A DNA stretch of 64,000 nucleotides from Oscillospiraceae bacterium (GCA_017445385.1 JAFSUG010000030.1:120729-184728), one strand, 5' to 3'. Counted from the first letter of the stretch, positions 26,237 through 34,800 are shown. Notes: generated by a model from the sequence alone, not told the origin. Translations and numbers: made by a program.

Positions 26237-27496
26237 TTGAAACGAATCATTTGCCGGATCATTGCGCTCATGCTGGTTGTTTCTATGCTGCCTTTTGCCG
26301 CAGCGGATGAGGCTGCCCCCATGACGATGAGCGAAGAGGGCATTGCCTTTCTCAAAACGCTGGAGGGCTTTACCGCATATCGCATCTGGGATCATACCCA
26401 GTACACGATCGGTTACGGATCGGCGGTCGGCACGGGAGAATACCCGAACGGCATTACGCGCGATCAAGCGGATGCGCTGCTGCGCCAAATGCTCGATAAG
26501 CTCGGCGCGAAACTGAATAACTTCATCAGCGCGAATCATATCGCGCTCACGCAGCCGCAGTTTGACGCGCTGCTTTCGTTCACCTACAACATCGGCGCGG
26601 GTTGGCTGTCCGGCTGCAGGCTTTCACGGCTGCTGATCTCTAGCAAGTTTACGGAAGCGGAGTTTGCAAGCGCGCTCGGCATCTGGTGCCACACAGGCAG
26701 CCAGATCCATTACGGCCTGCTGACGCGCCGCATCCGCGAGGCAAAAATTTTCCTCTATGGAGATTATGCAGGGAAGACCTCGCGGCAGTATCGCTATTTG
26801 GTATTCCGCGGAAACGGCGGCTCGGTTGAGATGGACGTTGCGCTCTATCCGCAGGGTTCGCCTTACGGCAAGCTGCCGTCCGCAACGAAAAAAGATCGGA
26901 TCTTTGCCGGGTGGCAGCTCGGCAACGGCAAGATGATCACCGCCGAAACGATTGTCAGCGAAAACGGCACGGCGACGGCGCAGTGGACAACGCAGGCGCC
27001 GGCAGCAGGCGTTTTCAAGGATGTTACGAAAGCAATGTGGTTCTACACCTGCGTAGATGAGCTGTATAACGATCATCTGATTTCCGGCTACGGTGACGGG
27101 ACGTTCCGCCCGAACGCGAAGGTGACAGCCGGCGAGGCGCTGAAGGTGATTCTGCTTGCCTGCGGCGAGAAAGAACAGCCTGCCGGCGCGCACTGGGCGC
27201 AGGGGTATTTGGAGCTTGCCGAGCAGAAAGGTCTTGTGTCTGCCGAGCAGCTCCCGGATCTGAACGCGGAGATTACGCGCGGTCTTGTTGCGCAGATCGC
27301 GGCGAAGCGGCTCGGCATCACGGCAAAGGGCAGCGGCGCATTTTTCGATACGCAGGACGAATATGCGCAGGCGCTCTTTGAAGCGAATATTCTGCAGGGA
27401 ACTGCGGACGCTTCTGGCGTTCGCCGCTTCTACCCGGAGCAGACGATCACGCGCGCGGAGCTCAGCGCGATCGCGTATCGGCTCAAAAACAAATAG
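26237..27496 (+). CDS. Secreted SLH-domain lysozyme (GH24 muramidase)
   Basis: The 419-residue protein has a signal peptide (residues 1-23). A T4-type GH24 lysozyme domain (~30-175) has the triad Glu43, Asp52 and Thr57, with spacing like phage lysozyme. A short beta-type repeat (~180-240, including FRGNGGSVEMDVALYPQG) resembles Listeria-Bacteroides repeats. Then come two S-layer homology-type repeats (FKDVTKAMWFYTCVDELYNDHLISGYGDGTFRP at ~247-279 and a second with IFEANILQG-like motifs to the end). It would cut wall glycan while bound to secondary cell-wall polymer. The start is TTG with GAGG eight bases upstream. No holin or other phage genes are nearby, so this looks like a host surface enzyme. 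Confidence 0.87.
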   Translation: MKRIICRIIALMLVVSMLPFAAADEAAPMTMSEEGIAFLKTLEGFTAYRIWDHTQYTIGYGSAVGTGEYPNGITRDQADALLRQMLDKLGAKLNNFISANHIALTQPQFDALLSFTYNIGAGWLSGCRLSRLLISSKFTEAEFASALGIWCHTGSQIHYGLLTRRIREAKIFLYGDYAGKTSRQYRYLVFRGNGGSVEMDVALYPQGSPYGKLPSATKKDRIFAGWQLGNGKMITAETIVSENGTATAQWTTQAPAAGVFKDVTKAMWFYTCVDELYNDHLISGYGDGTFRPNAKVTAGEALKVILLACGEKEQPAGAHWAQGYLELAEQKGLVSAEQLPDLNAEITRGLVAQIAAKRLGITAKGSGAFFDTQDEYAQALFEANILQGTADASGVRRFYPEQTITRAELSAIAYRLKNK

Positions 27497-27559
27497 TCCG
27501 TTTTATTGGACTTAAATCGTGCGATACTATGCTCGTATCAAGTGAAAGGAGCGAGTAAA

Positions 27560-27688
27560 ATGGCTTGCACGATTCGAAACGTTTGCGATCACGTTGCGGT
27601 GTATTCCCTTGAGGGCGTTTTTCTTTTCAGCGCCGATACGCGCGAGGAAGCGATGCGTTTTCTCAAGGAGCTGGAGGATGCCGCGTAA
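27560..27688 (+). CDS. 42-residue protein, unknown
   Basis: The frame MACTIRNVCDHVAVYSLEG... ends EELEDAA-like and has GAAAGGAG eight bases before its ATG, so translation is likely. It contains two cysteines in the first ten residues and no signal peptide. It lies between the lysozyme gene and an ArsC-like gene 16 bases downstream, with which it may be cotranscribed. No family recognised. Confidence 0.62.
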   Translation: MACTIRNVCDHVAVYSLEGVFLFSADTREEAMRFLKELEDAA

Positions 27689-27703
27689 AAAGAAGGTAGT
27701 TCT

Positions 27704-28045
27704 TTGAATATTCAGATTTTCGGAAAAAGCAAATGCTTTGACACAAAGAAAGCGGAGCGTTGGTTCAAGGAGCGCAGAATCCGCTTTCAAAGCATCGATC
27801 TGCTGCGATATGGAATGTCCGGCGGCGAATTTGACAGCGTTTTGCGCGCGGTCGGCGGTATTGACGCGCTGATTGATTGGAACGCGAAAAGCCCCGAGAT
27901 TGACCTGATGCGCTATATGGACAGCGCGGCAGCAAAGGAAGATAAGGTCTTTGATGATCCGCGCCTTATGAAAACGCCTGTCGTGCGCAACGGCAGACAG
28001 GCGACGGTTGGCTATTGCCCCGAAGTTTGGGAAACCTGGGAATAA
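27704..28045 (+). CDS. ArsC/Spx-family thioredoxin-fold protein
   Basis: The 113-residue protein begins MNIQIFGKSKCFDTKKAERWF, matching the ArsC/YffB/Spx fold, with the reactive cysteine (~11) followed by FDT instead of a CxxC pair. The late segment DDPRLMKTPVVRNG carries the conserved cis-proline. The motif fits YffB-like or single-cysteine reductases rather than the Spx regulator. A TTG start is preceded by AAGGTAG. Its last 34 bases overlap a convergent small gene. The substrate is unknown. Confidence 0.82.
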   Translation: MNIQIFGKSKCFDTKKAERWFKERRIRFQSIDLLRYGMSGGEFDSVLRAVGGIDALIDWNAKSPEIDLMRYMDSAAAKEDKVFDDPRLMKTPVVRNGRQATVGYCPEVWETWE

Positions 28046-28248
28046 GCTTCACGCGTTTTTTCCGCATCTTCGTTTGCCTTGCGGCAAAGCGCGCGCGGCA
28101 GTCCCTGCGCGATGGCAGGGAAGGGGTTCGCGGTATCCGCAGTTGGCTGGATGTTGTACGTTCCGTATTTGTTGATCAGCTCAAAGCAGTCTGAAGGCTG
28201 ATCGAAAAACGGCATGGAATTCGGATTGGACATCGGCTTTCGTTTCAT
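28012..28248 (-). CDS. Small protein, unknown (78 residues)
   Basis: The frame starts MKRKPMSNPNSMPFFDQ with GGAGG seven bases upstream and has no signal or membrane segment. It contains an NPFPAIAQGLPRALC stretch and a charged, helical C terminus. It is convergent with the ArsC-like gene and overlaps it by 34 bases at the 3' ends. I do not recognise a family. A second, in-frame start upstream lacks a ribosome site. Confidence 0.65.
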   Translation of the reverse strand: MKRKPMSNPNSMPFFDQPSDCFELINKYGTYNIQPTADTANPFPAIAQGLPRALCRKANEDAEKTREAYSQVSQTSGQ

Positions 28249-28323
28249 AAAAAAACCTCCCATTTCAGCGATCGGTTTCGGTCGCTGTTTTTGTTTGTAG
28301 GAATAGTATTTCCGCATTGCGCG

Positions 28324-28353
28324 TGAATAGTCCGTGAAAATCAGCGCAAACTA
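28324..28353 (+). promoter_or_regulatory. Possible sigma-G/sigma-F promoter for the DUF1540 gene
   Basis: TGAATA at 28324-28329 and CAAACTA at 28347-28353 are separated by 17 bases. The forespore consensus is TGHATA and CATAMTA, so one base of the -10 differs. No vegetative promoter is obvious here. The organism has Spo0A and SpoIVB, so forespore sigma factors should exist. Confidence 0.35.
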
Positions 28354-28408
28354 TCTCTGCAAGCAATCGCTTTCGGCTTTTGCGAATGAATCTAAGGAGG
28401 ACAAAATC

Positions 28409-28579
28409 ATGGAATTTCATGAAACTGCAAACCACTGCATCGAATGTTCGGTTACGCAGTGCCAGCATCACTGCCAGCAGGAAAACTTCTGCGCGCTGAA
28501 TCAGATCAAGGTCGGCACGCACGAGAAGAACCCCTCAATGGAGCAGTGCACGGACTGCCTTTCCTACGTGAAAAAATAA
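28409..28579 (+). CDS. DUF1540 cysteine-rich small protein
   Basis: The 56-residue protein fits the DUF1540 pattern, with cysteines in ECSVTQCQHHC, NFCALNQIKVG and EQCTDCLSYV. Such proteins are widespread in spore formers and probably bind a metal through the cysteines. AAGGAGG sits eight bases before the ATG at 28409. The role is not known. The possible forespore-type promoter just upstream would fit a sporulation link. Confidence 0.85.
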   Translation: MEFHETANHCIECSVTQCQHHCQQENFCALNQIKVGTHEKNPSMEQCTDCLSYVKK

Positions 28580-28581
28580 AG

Positions 28582-28630
28582 CAAACCAAAAGCAAGCACC
28601 GGCCTTTGGGCGGTGCTTGCTTTTGGTTTG
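28582..28630 (+). terminator. Terminator after the DUF1540 gene
   Basis: A long stem of about 20 bp with arms such as AAACCAAAAGCAAGCACC has a loop around GGCCTTTGGG and a T-rich 3' arm. It isolates the small gene from the capsule operon. Confidence 0.88.
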
Positions 28631-28674
28631 AAGATATTACCAAAAAACGCAGAAATTATCGTGTGGATTTTCGG

Positions 28675-28703
28675 TAGACAAGCGTTTTTTCTTGTGCTAC
28701 AAT
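28675..28703 (+). promoter_or_regulatory. Promoter for the capsule operon
   Basis: TAGACA at 28675-28680 and TACAAT at 28698-28703 are 17 bases apart. The TTG start at 28755 lies about 50 bases downstream. Confidence 0.65.
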
Positions 28704-28754
28704 AAATTAAACTGTGCCGTTTATCGGCAAAAGACAGGTAAAGGAGCTCCGAAG

Positions 28755-29474
28755 TTGAACAACAAAGAAACCGATCGCACGATCGCAATTCAGGCGCTAT
28801 GGAAAATGTTCCTGCGCAGATTGCCTTGGCTGCTTTTCGCAATGCTTTTGTGCGGCGCGCTCATGCTTGGTTACTGCGCGTTGCTCGCAACGCCGAAATA
28901 TACCGCCTCTACAACGCTCTACGTTTACAGCGACGGTACAATCAACCGCAATGAATCAATGAACGTTACATATTCCGAGCTTTATGCGGCGCAGTACCTT
29001 GCAGACCCTTATATCGCCGTGCTGAACAGCGATACGATGATGCAGCTGATCGCAAATCGGCTGGGACTTGAGCAATCGCCGCAGTCGCTGCGCAACGCGA
29101 TCCGAATTACAACGGAAGAAAATTCGCTCGTTCTAACGATTTCTGCAACGCACGAGGATCCTCAAACTGCGCAGAATATCCTCCTGGCGCTTGTAGACGA
29201 AGCGCCGAAAGAGATCGAGCGCGTGATCCGCGCCGGTGGTATTTCCGTAATTGACTCGGCAAAGCTTCCCACAAAGCCCAGCTCGCCGAACATCCTCCGC
29301 GATACGCTTGCAGGCGCGCTCGGCGGGATGCTGATCCTGCTGCTTGTTTTTGTGGTGATAGAGCTGACAAGCTCTGTTGTTCGCAATGAGGAAGAGCTGC
29401 AAAAAATGATTTCCGTGCCGGTTCTCGGCACGATTCCGAAAATCGAGTTTCATTCCAAAGAAGAGAGAGCGTAA
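28755..29474 (+). CDS. Wzz/YveK-type polysaccharide co-polymerase
   Basis: The 239-residue protein has two membrane helices, one near residue 25 and one near residue 205, with an outside loop between them. PSSPNILRDTLAGA lies just before the second helix, the usual proline-rich signature. It regulates chain length and activates the separate tyrosine kinase encoded next. The TTG at 28755 has AAGGAG eight bases upstream. The only in-frame ATG (28692) has no ribosome site and lies at the promoter. Confidence 0.9.
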   Translation: MNNKETDRTIAIQALWKMFLRRLPWLLFAMLLCGALMLGYCALLATPKYTASTTLYVYSDGTINRNESMNVTYSELYAAQYLADPYIAVLNSDTMMQLIANRLGLEQSPQSLRNAIRITTEENSLVLTISATHEDPQTAQNILLALVDEAPKEIERVIRAGGISVIDSAKLPTKPSSPNILRDTLAGALGGMLILLLVFVVIELTSSVVRNEEELQKMISVPVLGTIPKIEFHSKEERA

Positions 29475-29476
29475 CG

Positions 29477-30238
29477 ATGCTACAGAAAAAGAAAGACTCT
29501 GTCAGTACGGTTTTTAACGCCAACAGCCGTCAGAAAATCTTAAATGAGAATACACCGTTTGCCATCCGCGAGGCTTACCGCTATTTCCGAACAAAGCTCA
29601 TTTTTACGGGCAAAGGCGAGCAATGCCCGGTGTTTGCTTTTACAAGCGCGAACGCCGGCGACGGCAAAACGATCACAACGATCAATACCGCCATTTCGTT
29701 TTCGGAGCTGAATAAGCGCACGCTTATCATCGACGCCGATATGCGCAACCCGTCCATTGGCCGCTATTTTTCCGTTAAGAAAAAGAGCGGACTCAGCGAG
29801 TACCTTGCCGGAATCGATGAATCCGCCGCGCTGAGCGAAACGGGCATTCAGAATCTGACCGTTCTGACCGCCGGCGCGGTGCCGCCGAATCCTGCGGAGC
29901 TGCTTGCGTCGCAAAAGCTGCAAACGCTGATTGAGCGTGCGAGAACCGAGTTTGACTGCGTGTTCATCGATACGCCGCCGGCAGGCATTGTTGCCGATGC
30001 GCTTTCGCTTGCGCAGTATTGCACCGGCTACGTTGTGGTTGTGCAAAACGGCGCAACGCGTCTGACTGAGCTGCAGGCAGTTCTGCGCGATATCGCGCAG
30101 CTCGGCGGCGACGTTTGCGGCGTTTTGATGAACGATGCGCTTGGCAAAGGCACCGGCATCCGCTATACAAAGAGTTATCGCCGCCGCAGTGATTCCTATT
30201 ATCACGCCGATCCCTACGGCGATGGTGCAAAAACGTGA
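29477..30238 (+). CDS. CpsD/CapB-type tyrosine-protein kinase
   Basis: The 253-residue BY-kinase has Walker A in SANAGDGKTITT (residue ~55), Walker A' in TLIIDADMRNP and Walker B in DCVFIDTPPAGIVAD. Its C-terminal tyrosine-rich tail (YRRRSDSYYHADPYG) is the self-phosphorylation site. The P-loop has GDGKT where GEGKS is usual. Its partner YveK-like activator is directly upstream and the phosphatase directly downstream, so capsule export is probably controlled by the phosphorylation cycle. Its stop overlaps the phosphatase start. Confidence 0.93.
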   Translation: MLQKKKDSVSTVFNANSRQKILNENTPFAIREAYRYFRTKLIFTGKGEQCPVFAFTSANAGDGKTITTINTAISFSELNKRTLIIDADMRNPSIGRYFSVKKKSGLSEYLAGIDESAALSETGIQNLTVLTAGAVPPNPAELLASQKLQTLIERARTEFDCVFIDTPPAGIVADALSLAQYCTGYVVVVQNGATRLTELQAVLRDIAQLGGDVCGVLMNDALGKGTGIRYTKSYRRRSDSYYHADPYGDGAKT

Positions 30239-30906
30239 ACATCGATTTTCATGCGCATATTCTCCCGGGCGCCGATCACGGCAGCGATGGACTCAAAACC
30301 TCGCTGCGTCAGTTGGAATTGGCGCGGCTTGCCGGAATAGACTGCGTTGTGGCAACGCCGCACTTTTATCCAACTGAGGATACAGTGCGGCGTTTTTTAG
30401 ACCGCCGCGCGAATGCGGCGGATATGCTGCGCAGTCATCTTTCGGGGGATGTTCCGCAGATCCGGATCGGCGCGGAGGTTACGCTCTGCGCAGGGATGGA
30501 TCACATGGAGGGCATTGAAGCGCTTTGCATCGCGGGTACAAAGGTGCTGCTGATCGAGCTGCCGCGCTGCGACCTTCGGCCGGAGCTTTTGGAAAGCCTT
30601 GAAAACCTGCGAAGCCGCTGCGGCCTGACGATTGTACTTGCGCATATCGACCGTTATGACAATAAGGCGGTCGACGCGCTGCTGGATGCTGGCTTTCTCT
30701 TTCAGCTCAACGCCGACGCGATCGTTCGGCGGTTTGGAAGAGGCAGATGGCGCGCGCTGCTGCAGAGCGGCGGTTGTGCCGGAATCGGAAGCGATATCCA
30801 CGGCACAAAAATCGGGTATTCCAATTTCACGCGCGCGCGTGAGATTTATAATGACCAATGGGATACAATTATGCAATTCAGCCGGAGGCTGTTATCTGAA
30901 ACGTAG
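30235..30906 (+). CDS. CpsB/CapC-type tyrosine phosphatase (PHP family)
   Basis: The 223 residues have the PHP metal ligands in NIDFHAHILPGADHG (residues 2-16), ATPHFYPTED, the acidic GAEVTLC, LAHIDRY and GSDIHGTK. It removes phosphate from the tyrosine tail of the kinase. The start is GTG, overlapping the TGA of the kinase gene by three bases. Confidence 0.93.
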   Translation: MNIDFHAHILPGADHGSDGLKTSLRQLELARLAGIDCVVATPHFYPTEDTVRRFLDRRANAADMLRSHLSGDVPQIRIGAEVTLCAGMDHMEGIEALCIAGTKVLLIELPRCDLRPELLESLENLRSRCGLTIVLAHIDRYDNKAVDALLDAGFLFQLNADAIVRRFGRGRWRALLQSGGCAGIGSDIHGTKIGYSNFTRAREIYNDQWDTIMQFSRRLLSET

Positions 30907-30918
30907 GAGATGTTTCTC

Positions 30919-32790
30919 TTGAAACTGCATGGACAATATCATCTTACCAGATCTTCTTTATTAGTTGTGCTTGCGGACGTGGTTGCGCTGAACGCCGCCG
31001 CAATTTTAACATTTGCTTTGGTTGCGCTGCTTTCGCCGCAAGACTTTCGCGTTCTGAGCTTCGGCCGCATGACGAGTCTATGGATGCAAATCGCGCTGCC
31101 GTATACGATTATATCTGTTTTGGTGTTTTTTGCGTTCCGCCTGTATCAGATGATCTGGTCAATGGTCAGCCTGCGGGAAATTGTTCGCGTTGCGCCGGCT
31201 GTTGTGATCAGCTGCTTGATCGGTATCGTGCTCGATCGCAAAGTCAGCGCCCCTCCGCTGAAGTTGTCGGTCTGGTTCGTTATCTTTGCGTTCACGCTGC
31301 TGTTTGTCGTTGCCGTGCGCTGCTCTTACCGCGTCGTTCGCCTGTATCTGGGCAGACCGCAGGGCGCAACGCGGATTATGGTGATCGGTGCAGGAAAAGC
31401 CGGACAGGCAATTTTGAAGGAGATCAACAATACGCCGCTGCTCAATCGCCGCGTCTGCTGCGTGATCGACGATAATCCGCAAAAACGCGGCAAGTACCTG
31501 GAAGGTGTTCCGGTCGTTGGAAATTGCGCTTCGATCGGCAAAAATGTCGAACGCTTTAAGATCGATGAGATCATTTTCGCGATTCCCAGCGCGCAGCCTT
31601 CGCAGCGCCGCCATATTCTGGAGCTTTGCAATCTGACAAAATGCAAAACGAAGGCGCTGCCGGGTATCTATCAGATCATCGGCGGCGAAGTGAATTTCAG
31701 CACGCTGCGCGACGTGAGCGTGGAGGACCTGCTTGCGCGCGACGCAATCCGCGTTGACAATTCCGACGTGCTGGAGAATATGAAGGATAAGACCGTGCTT
31801 GTAACGGGCGGCGGCGGCAGTATCGGCAGCGAGCTTTGCCGGCAGATCGCCTCGCACCGCCCGGGAAAGCTGCTGATTTTCGATATCAGCGAGAACGGCG
31901 TATATGATGTTCAGCAGGAGTTGCGGCGGCAGTATCCGAAACTGCAGCTTGAAGTGCGCATCGGCTCGGTGCGCGATGCGGATCGTTTGGACGAGCTGTT
32001 CCGCGAATTCCGCCCAGACTACGTTTTCCATGCGGCGGCGCATAAGCACGTGCCGCTGATGGAGGACAGCCCCTGCGAAGCGATCAAGAACAACGTTTTC
32101 GGTACGCTGAACTGCGCGATGATGGCGGATAAGTATCATGCGGAGAGCTTCTTGCTGATCTCTACGGACAAAGCCGTAAATCCCACGAATATTATGGGCG
32201 CATCAAAGCGGCTTTGCGAAATGGTCATCGCGTACATGAGCGCGCGATCGGAAACGAAGTTCGTTGCCGTTCGGTTCGGCAACGTCCTCGGCAGCAACGG
32301 CAGTGTTGTGCCGCTGTTCCGCCGCCAGATTGAAGAAGGCGGCCCGGTTACGGTTACGGATAAGGATATTATCCGCTACTTTATGACGATTCCCGAAGCC
32401 GTTGCGCTGATTTTGCAGGCGCACGCCTTCGCGAAAAACGGCGAGGTTTACGTTTTGGATATGGGCGAGCCTGTCCGCATTGACGATATGGCGCGTCAGA
32501 TGATCCGAATGTACGGACTGGAGCCGGACGTGGATATTCCGATCGTCTATACGGGACTTCGTCCCGGCGAAAAGCGCTATGAAGAGCTGCTGATGGACGA
32601 GGAAGGACTGAAAAAGACAAGCAACGAGCTGATCTTTATCGGAAAGCCGATGGAGCTTGATTGTGAACGGTTTGAACGCGATCTCACGCGGCTGCGTGCG
32701 GCTGCCGACGAGAATGACGAAACGATCAAATCGCTCGTTGCGGAGATTGTCCCGACGTATACGGGCGCGAAAGTGCCGGTTGGCGTATAA
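30919..32790 (+). CDS. Membrane nucleotide-sugar dehydratase/epimerase (CapD/PglF/WbpM family)
   Basis: The protein of about 623 residues has four N-terminal membrane helices, a first Rossmann domain (MVIGAGKAGQAILKEI, ~155-170) and a second NAD-binding domain (LVTGGGGSIGSELCRQIA, ~297-315). STDKAVNPTNIMGASKR contains the catalytic MK-type segment. Such enzymes make 4-keto-6-deoxy sugars from UDP-GlcNAc for surface polysaccharides. GTAGGAG ends just before the ATG at 30910, so the TTG at 30919, nine bases from that site, is more likely the start. Confidence 0.92.
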   Translation: MKLHGQYHLTRSSLLVVLADVVALNAAAILTFALVALLSPQDFRVLSFGRMTSLWMQIALPYTIISVLVFFAFRLYQMIWSMVSLREIVRVAPAVVISCLIGIVLDRKVSAPPLKLSVWFVIFAFTLLFVVAVRCSYRVVRLYLGRPQGATRIMVIGAGKAGQAILKEINNTPLLNRRVCCVIDDNPQKRGKYLEGVPVVGNCASIGKNVERFKIDEIIFAIPSAQPSQRRHILELCNLTKCKTKALPGIYQIIGGEVNFSTLRDVSVEDLLARDAIRVDNSDVLENMKDKTVLVTGGGGSIGSELCRQIASHRPGKLLIFDISENGVYDVQQELRRQYPKLQLEVRIGSVRDADRLDELFREFRPDYVFHAAAHKHVPLMEDSPCEAIKNNVFGTLNCAMMADKYHAESFLLISTDKAVNPTNIMGASKRLCEMVIAYMSARSETKFVAVRFGNVLGSNGSVVPLFRRQIEEGGPVTVTDKDIIRYFMTIPEAVALILQAHAFAKNGEVYVLDMGEPVRIDDMARQMIRMYGLEPDVDIPIVYTGLRPGEKRYEELLMDEEGLKKTSNELIFIGKPMELDCERFERDLTRLRAAADENDETIKSLVAEIVPTYTGAKVPVGV

Positions 32791-32805
32791 AAACGGAGGT
32801 TAAAA

Positions 32806-33453
32806 ATGTTTGAGGGCTTTTCCCCGGAGACGATTGATTTTCTCTGGGGACTACGGATGAACAACAATCGTGAATGGTTTCAGGCGCATAAGCAGCAGTA
32901 TCTCGATACGCTCTATACGCCGATGAAGGAGCTTGCAAAGGAAATATCGGAGCCGTTTATCGAGATTCCGGGCTTCGTTTGCAAAACATCGCGTATTTAC
33001 CGCGATATGCGGATGCATCCGCCCACGCCCTACAAGGAAAGCCTTTGGACGTGCCTGCGGCAGGACGGCACGTTCTGGCTGCAGGAGCCGTGCCTCTTTT
33101 TTGAGATCAAGCCGGAGGGCTACAGTTACGGCTTCTTGTTCTGGCAGCCGACCGTTGAAATGATGAACGCGATGCGCGCGGATATGGCAGCGCGGCCCGA
33201 TGCGTTTTTGGAGCGAATCCGGAAAGCCGAGCGCGGCAGCAAGGTTAAGGTTTCCGGCACCGCGTATAAGCGCCCGAAGCCCTGCGCTGATCCGCGCCTT
33301 GCGCCGTATTATTCGCTGCGCAATCTCTATGCGATCAAGGAATGCCCGGCGGATGAAACGATGTTCTCGCCGGAGCTTGCGAAAACGGTTCGCAAAGCGT
33401 TTGAGGCGCTCTATCCGCTTTGCGAATACGCGAAAACCTTTACGCAGCAATAA
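32806..33453 (+). CDS. DUF2461 family protein
   Basis: The 215 residues match the DUF2461 family (TIGR02453-type) in length and in the segments GFSPETIDFLWGL, NNNREWFQAHK, SRIYRDMRM and GFLFWQP. No catalytic role is established. It lies 15 bases after the capsule dehydratase gene, so it may be in that operon, and is followed by a terminator. No signal peptide or membrane segment is visible. Confidence 0.87.
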   Translation: MFEGFSPETIDFLWGLRMNNNREWFQAHKQQYLDTLYTPMKELAKEISEPFIEIPGFVCKTSRIYRDMRMHPPTPYKESLWTCLRQDGTFWLQEPCLFFEIKPEGYSYGFLFWQPTVEMMNAMRADMAARPDAFLERIRKAERGSKVKVSGTAYKRPKPCADPRLAPYYSLRNLYAIKECPADETMFSPELAKTVRKAFEALYPLCEYAKTFTQQ

Positions 33454-33486
33454 TTCTTGGAAAAACAGAAAAGGATTTCGGAGCGA

Positions 33487-33526
33487 AACGGGAAACCGCA
33501 CGGAAATGCGCGGTTTCCCGTTTTTT
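33487..33526 (+). terminator. Terminator after the DUF2461 gene
   Basis: AACGGGAAACCGC pairs with GCGGTTTCCCGTT around a short loop and leads into a T run. It closes the capsule transcription unit before the sporulation genes. Confidence 0.88.
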
Positions 33527-33613
33527 CTCAAGGAAATCCCGCCGTTTTTTGCTATCTGCGGCTTGCTTGATTGGGGCATATTAAAAAGGCGGCAAAAAAA
33601 CGGAGGTGATTTT

Positions 33614-34585
33614 TTGAGACGAAAATCTTTACAAACATTATTATTATCTGTTTTCTTTGCGGCTATTCTTTTTACAGCCGCAAGCGCAAAAACGCTGATT
33701 CCGGGCGGCAATACGATCGGGATGAAGGCGTATGCCGCAGGACTCGTTGTTACGAAAGTGGAGCCGGGGTCTTCCGCTGAGCGCGCGGGCTTGCAGGCAG
33801 GCGACGTGATTCTTTCCGCAAACGGAAAACATCTTGAAAGTGCGGAGGCGCTGCAATCGATTCTTGCAAGCGGACAGCCGCTGCAGATTGCGTATTCACG
33901 AGGCGGAAACGAAAAAAGCGCGCTTTTAACGCCGGAGCGAAGCGAAGACGGCTACAAAGCCGGCGCGTTTGTGCGCGATAACGTTGCCGGCATCGGCACG
34001 GTGACTTACTATGATCCCGAAAACGGCGCGTTTGGCGCGCTTGGGCATGGGATCAGCGAGCCGGGCGGCGCATCGCTGCTCCCGATTACAGGCGGCGAAG
34101 TAATCCCATCGAGCGTTTCGGGCGTTCTGAAGAGCGTTGCCGGATCGGCAGGGCAGCTTCAGGGCGAGTTTGAGCCGCAGCGCGTGATCGGCAGGATCGG
34201 GAAGAACACGCCGTTTGGCGTGTTCGGTGAAATCGAAACGCCGCATGGAAAACCGATGGAATCGGCTGAACCGAACGAAGTGCATCCCGGAAAAGCCGCG
34301 ATTTACGCAAATTTAGACGGGACGGACGTTTCGGAATATCAGATTGAAATTGTCCGCTGCTATGACGGAAACAGCGGCGGACGCGATCTGCTGCTCCGCA
34401 TGACGGATCCGAAGCTGCTGGAGCGAACGGGCGGCATCGTGCAGGGGATGTCCGGCAGCCCGATTGTGCAGGACGGCAAGCTCGTTGGCGCGGTTACGCA
34501 CGTGCTTGTCAATCAGCCTGATATGGGTTACGGCATTTACGTGGATACGATGCTCCGCGCGGCAGAGCAGAGAAAGGCGGCATAA
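33614..34585 (+). CDS. spoIVB: SpoIVB-type S55 signalling protease
   Basis: The 323-residue protein has an N-terminal hydrophobic signal anchor (residues ~6-22), a PDZ domain (~45-110, including VTKVEPGSSAERAGLQAGD) and the S55 peptidase domain. The latter carries His145 (GALGHGIS) and the active-site serine region GMSGSPIVQDGK (~279). SpoIVB is made in the forespore and triggers SpoIVFB cleavage of pro-sigma-K. The family is usually ~420 residues, so this one is short, but both catalytic segments are present. TTG start with GGAGGTG upstream. Followed by a 70-residue gene and spo0A, the classic order. Confidence 0.88.
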   Translation: MRRKSLQTLLLSVFFAAILFTAASAKTLIPGGNTIGMKAYAAGLVVTKVEPGSSAERAGLQAGDVILSANGKHLESAEALQSILASGQPLQIAYSRGGNEKSALLTPERSEDGYKAGAFVRDNVAGIGTVTYYDPENGAFGALGHGISEPGGASLLPITGGEVIPSSVSGVLKSVAGSAGQLQGEFEPQRVIGRIGKNTPFGVFGEIETPHGKPMESAEPNEVHPGKAAIYANLDGTDVSEYQIEIVRCYDGNSGGRDLLLRMTDPKLLERTGGIVQGMSGSPIVQDGKLVGAVTHVLVNQPDMGYGIYVDTMLRAAEQRKAA

Positions 34586-34798
34586 ATGAAGTCATTACTG
34601 ATTCGAGATACAACGCGCGAAGAGCGCGAACAAATCGTTTTGCAGTCGCTTGCGTCGTGCGGCGGCGCGTGTGACGGCTGCAACGGCTGCGATAACCTCG
34701 GCGGCGGCAGGGTGGATTCGATCTACGCGCCGTATATTGAAGGCGAGATGGAGCTGAGCGAAATCAACGAAGCGTATCTGCGCGGCTTTGTCCGATGA
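34586..34798 (+). CDS. Small protein, unknown, between spoIVB and spo0A
   Basis: The 70-residue frame starts immediately after the spoIVB stop and has a CGGACDGCNGCD cluster of cysteines. It is followed by a terminator. No family is recognised, but the tight linkage to spoIVB suggests a shared transcript. The cysteines could bind a metal ion. Confidence 0.7.
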   Translation: MKSLLIRDTTREEREQIVLQSLASCGGACDGCNGCDNLGGGRVDSIYAPYIEGEMELSEINEAYLRGFVR

Positions 34799-34800
34799 AA

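Noticed and set aside
26237..27496. Prophage remnant based on the lysozyme gene
   Set aside because: No other phage genes, no attachment repeats and host-type surface domains around it.
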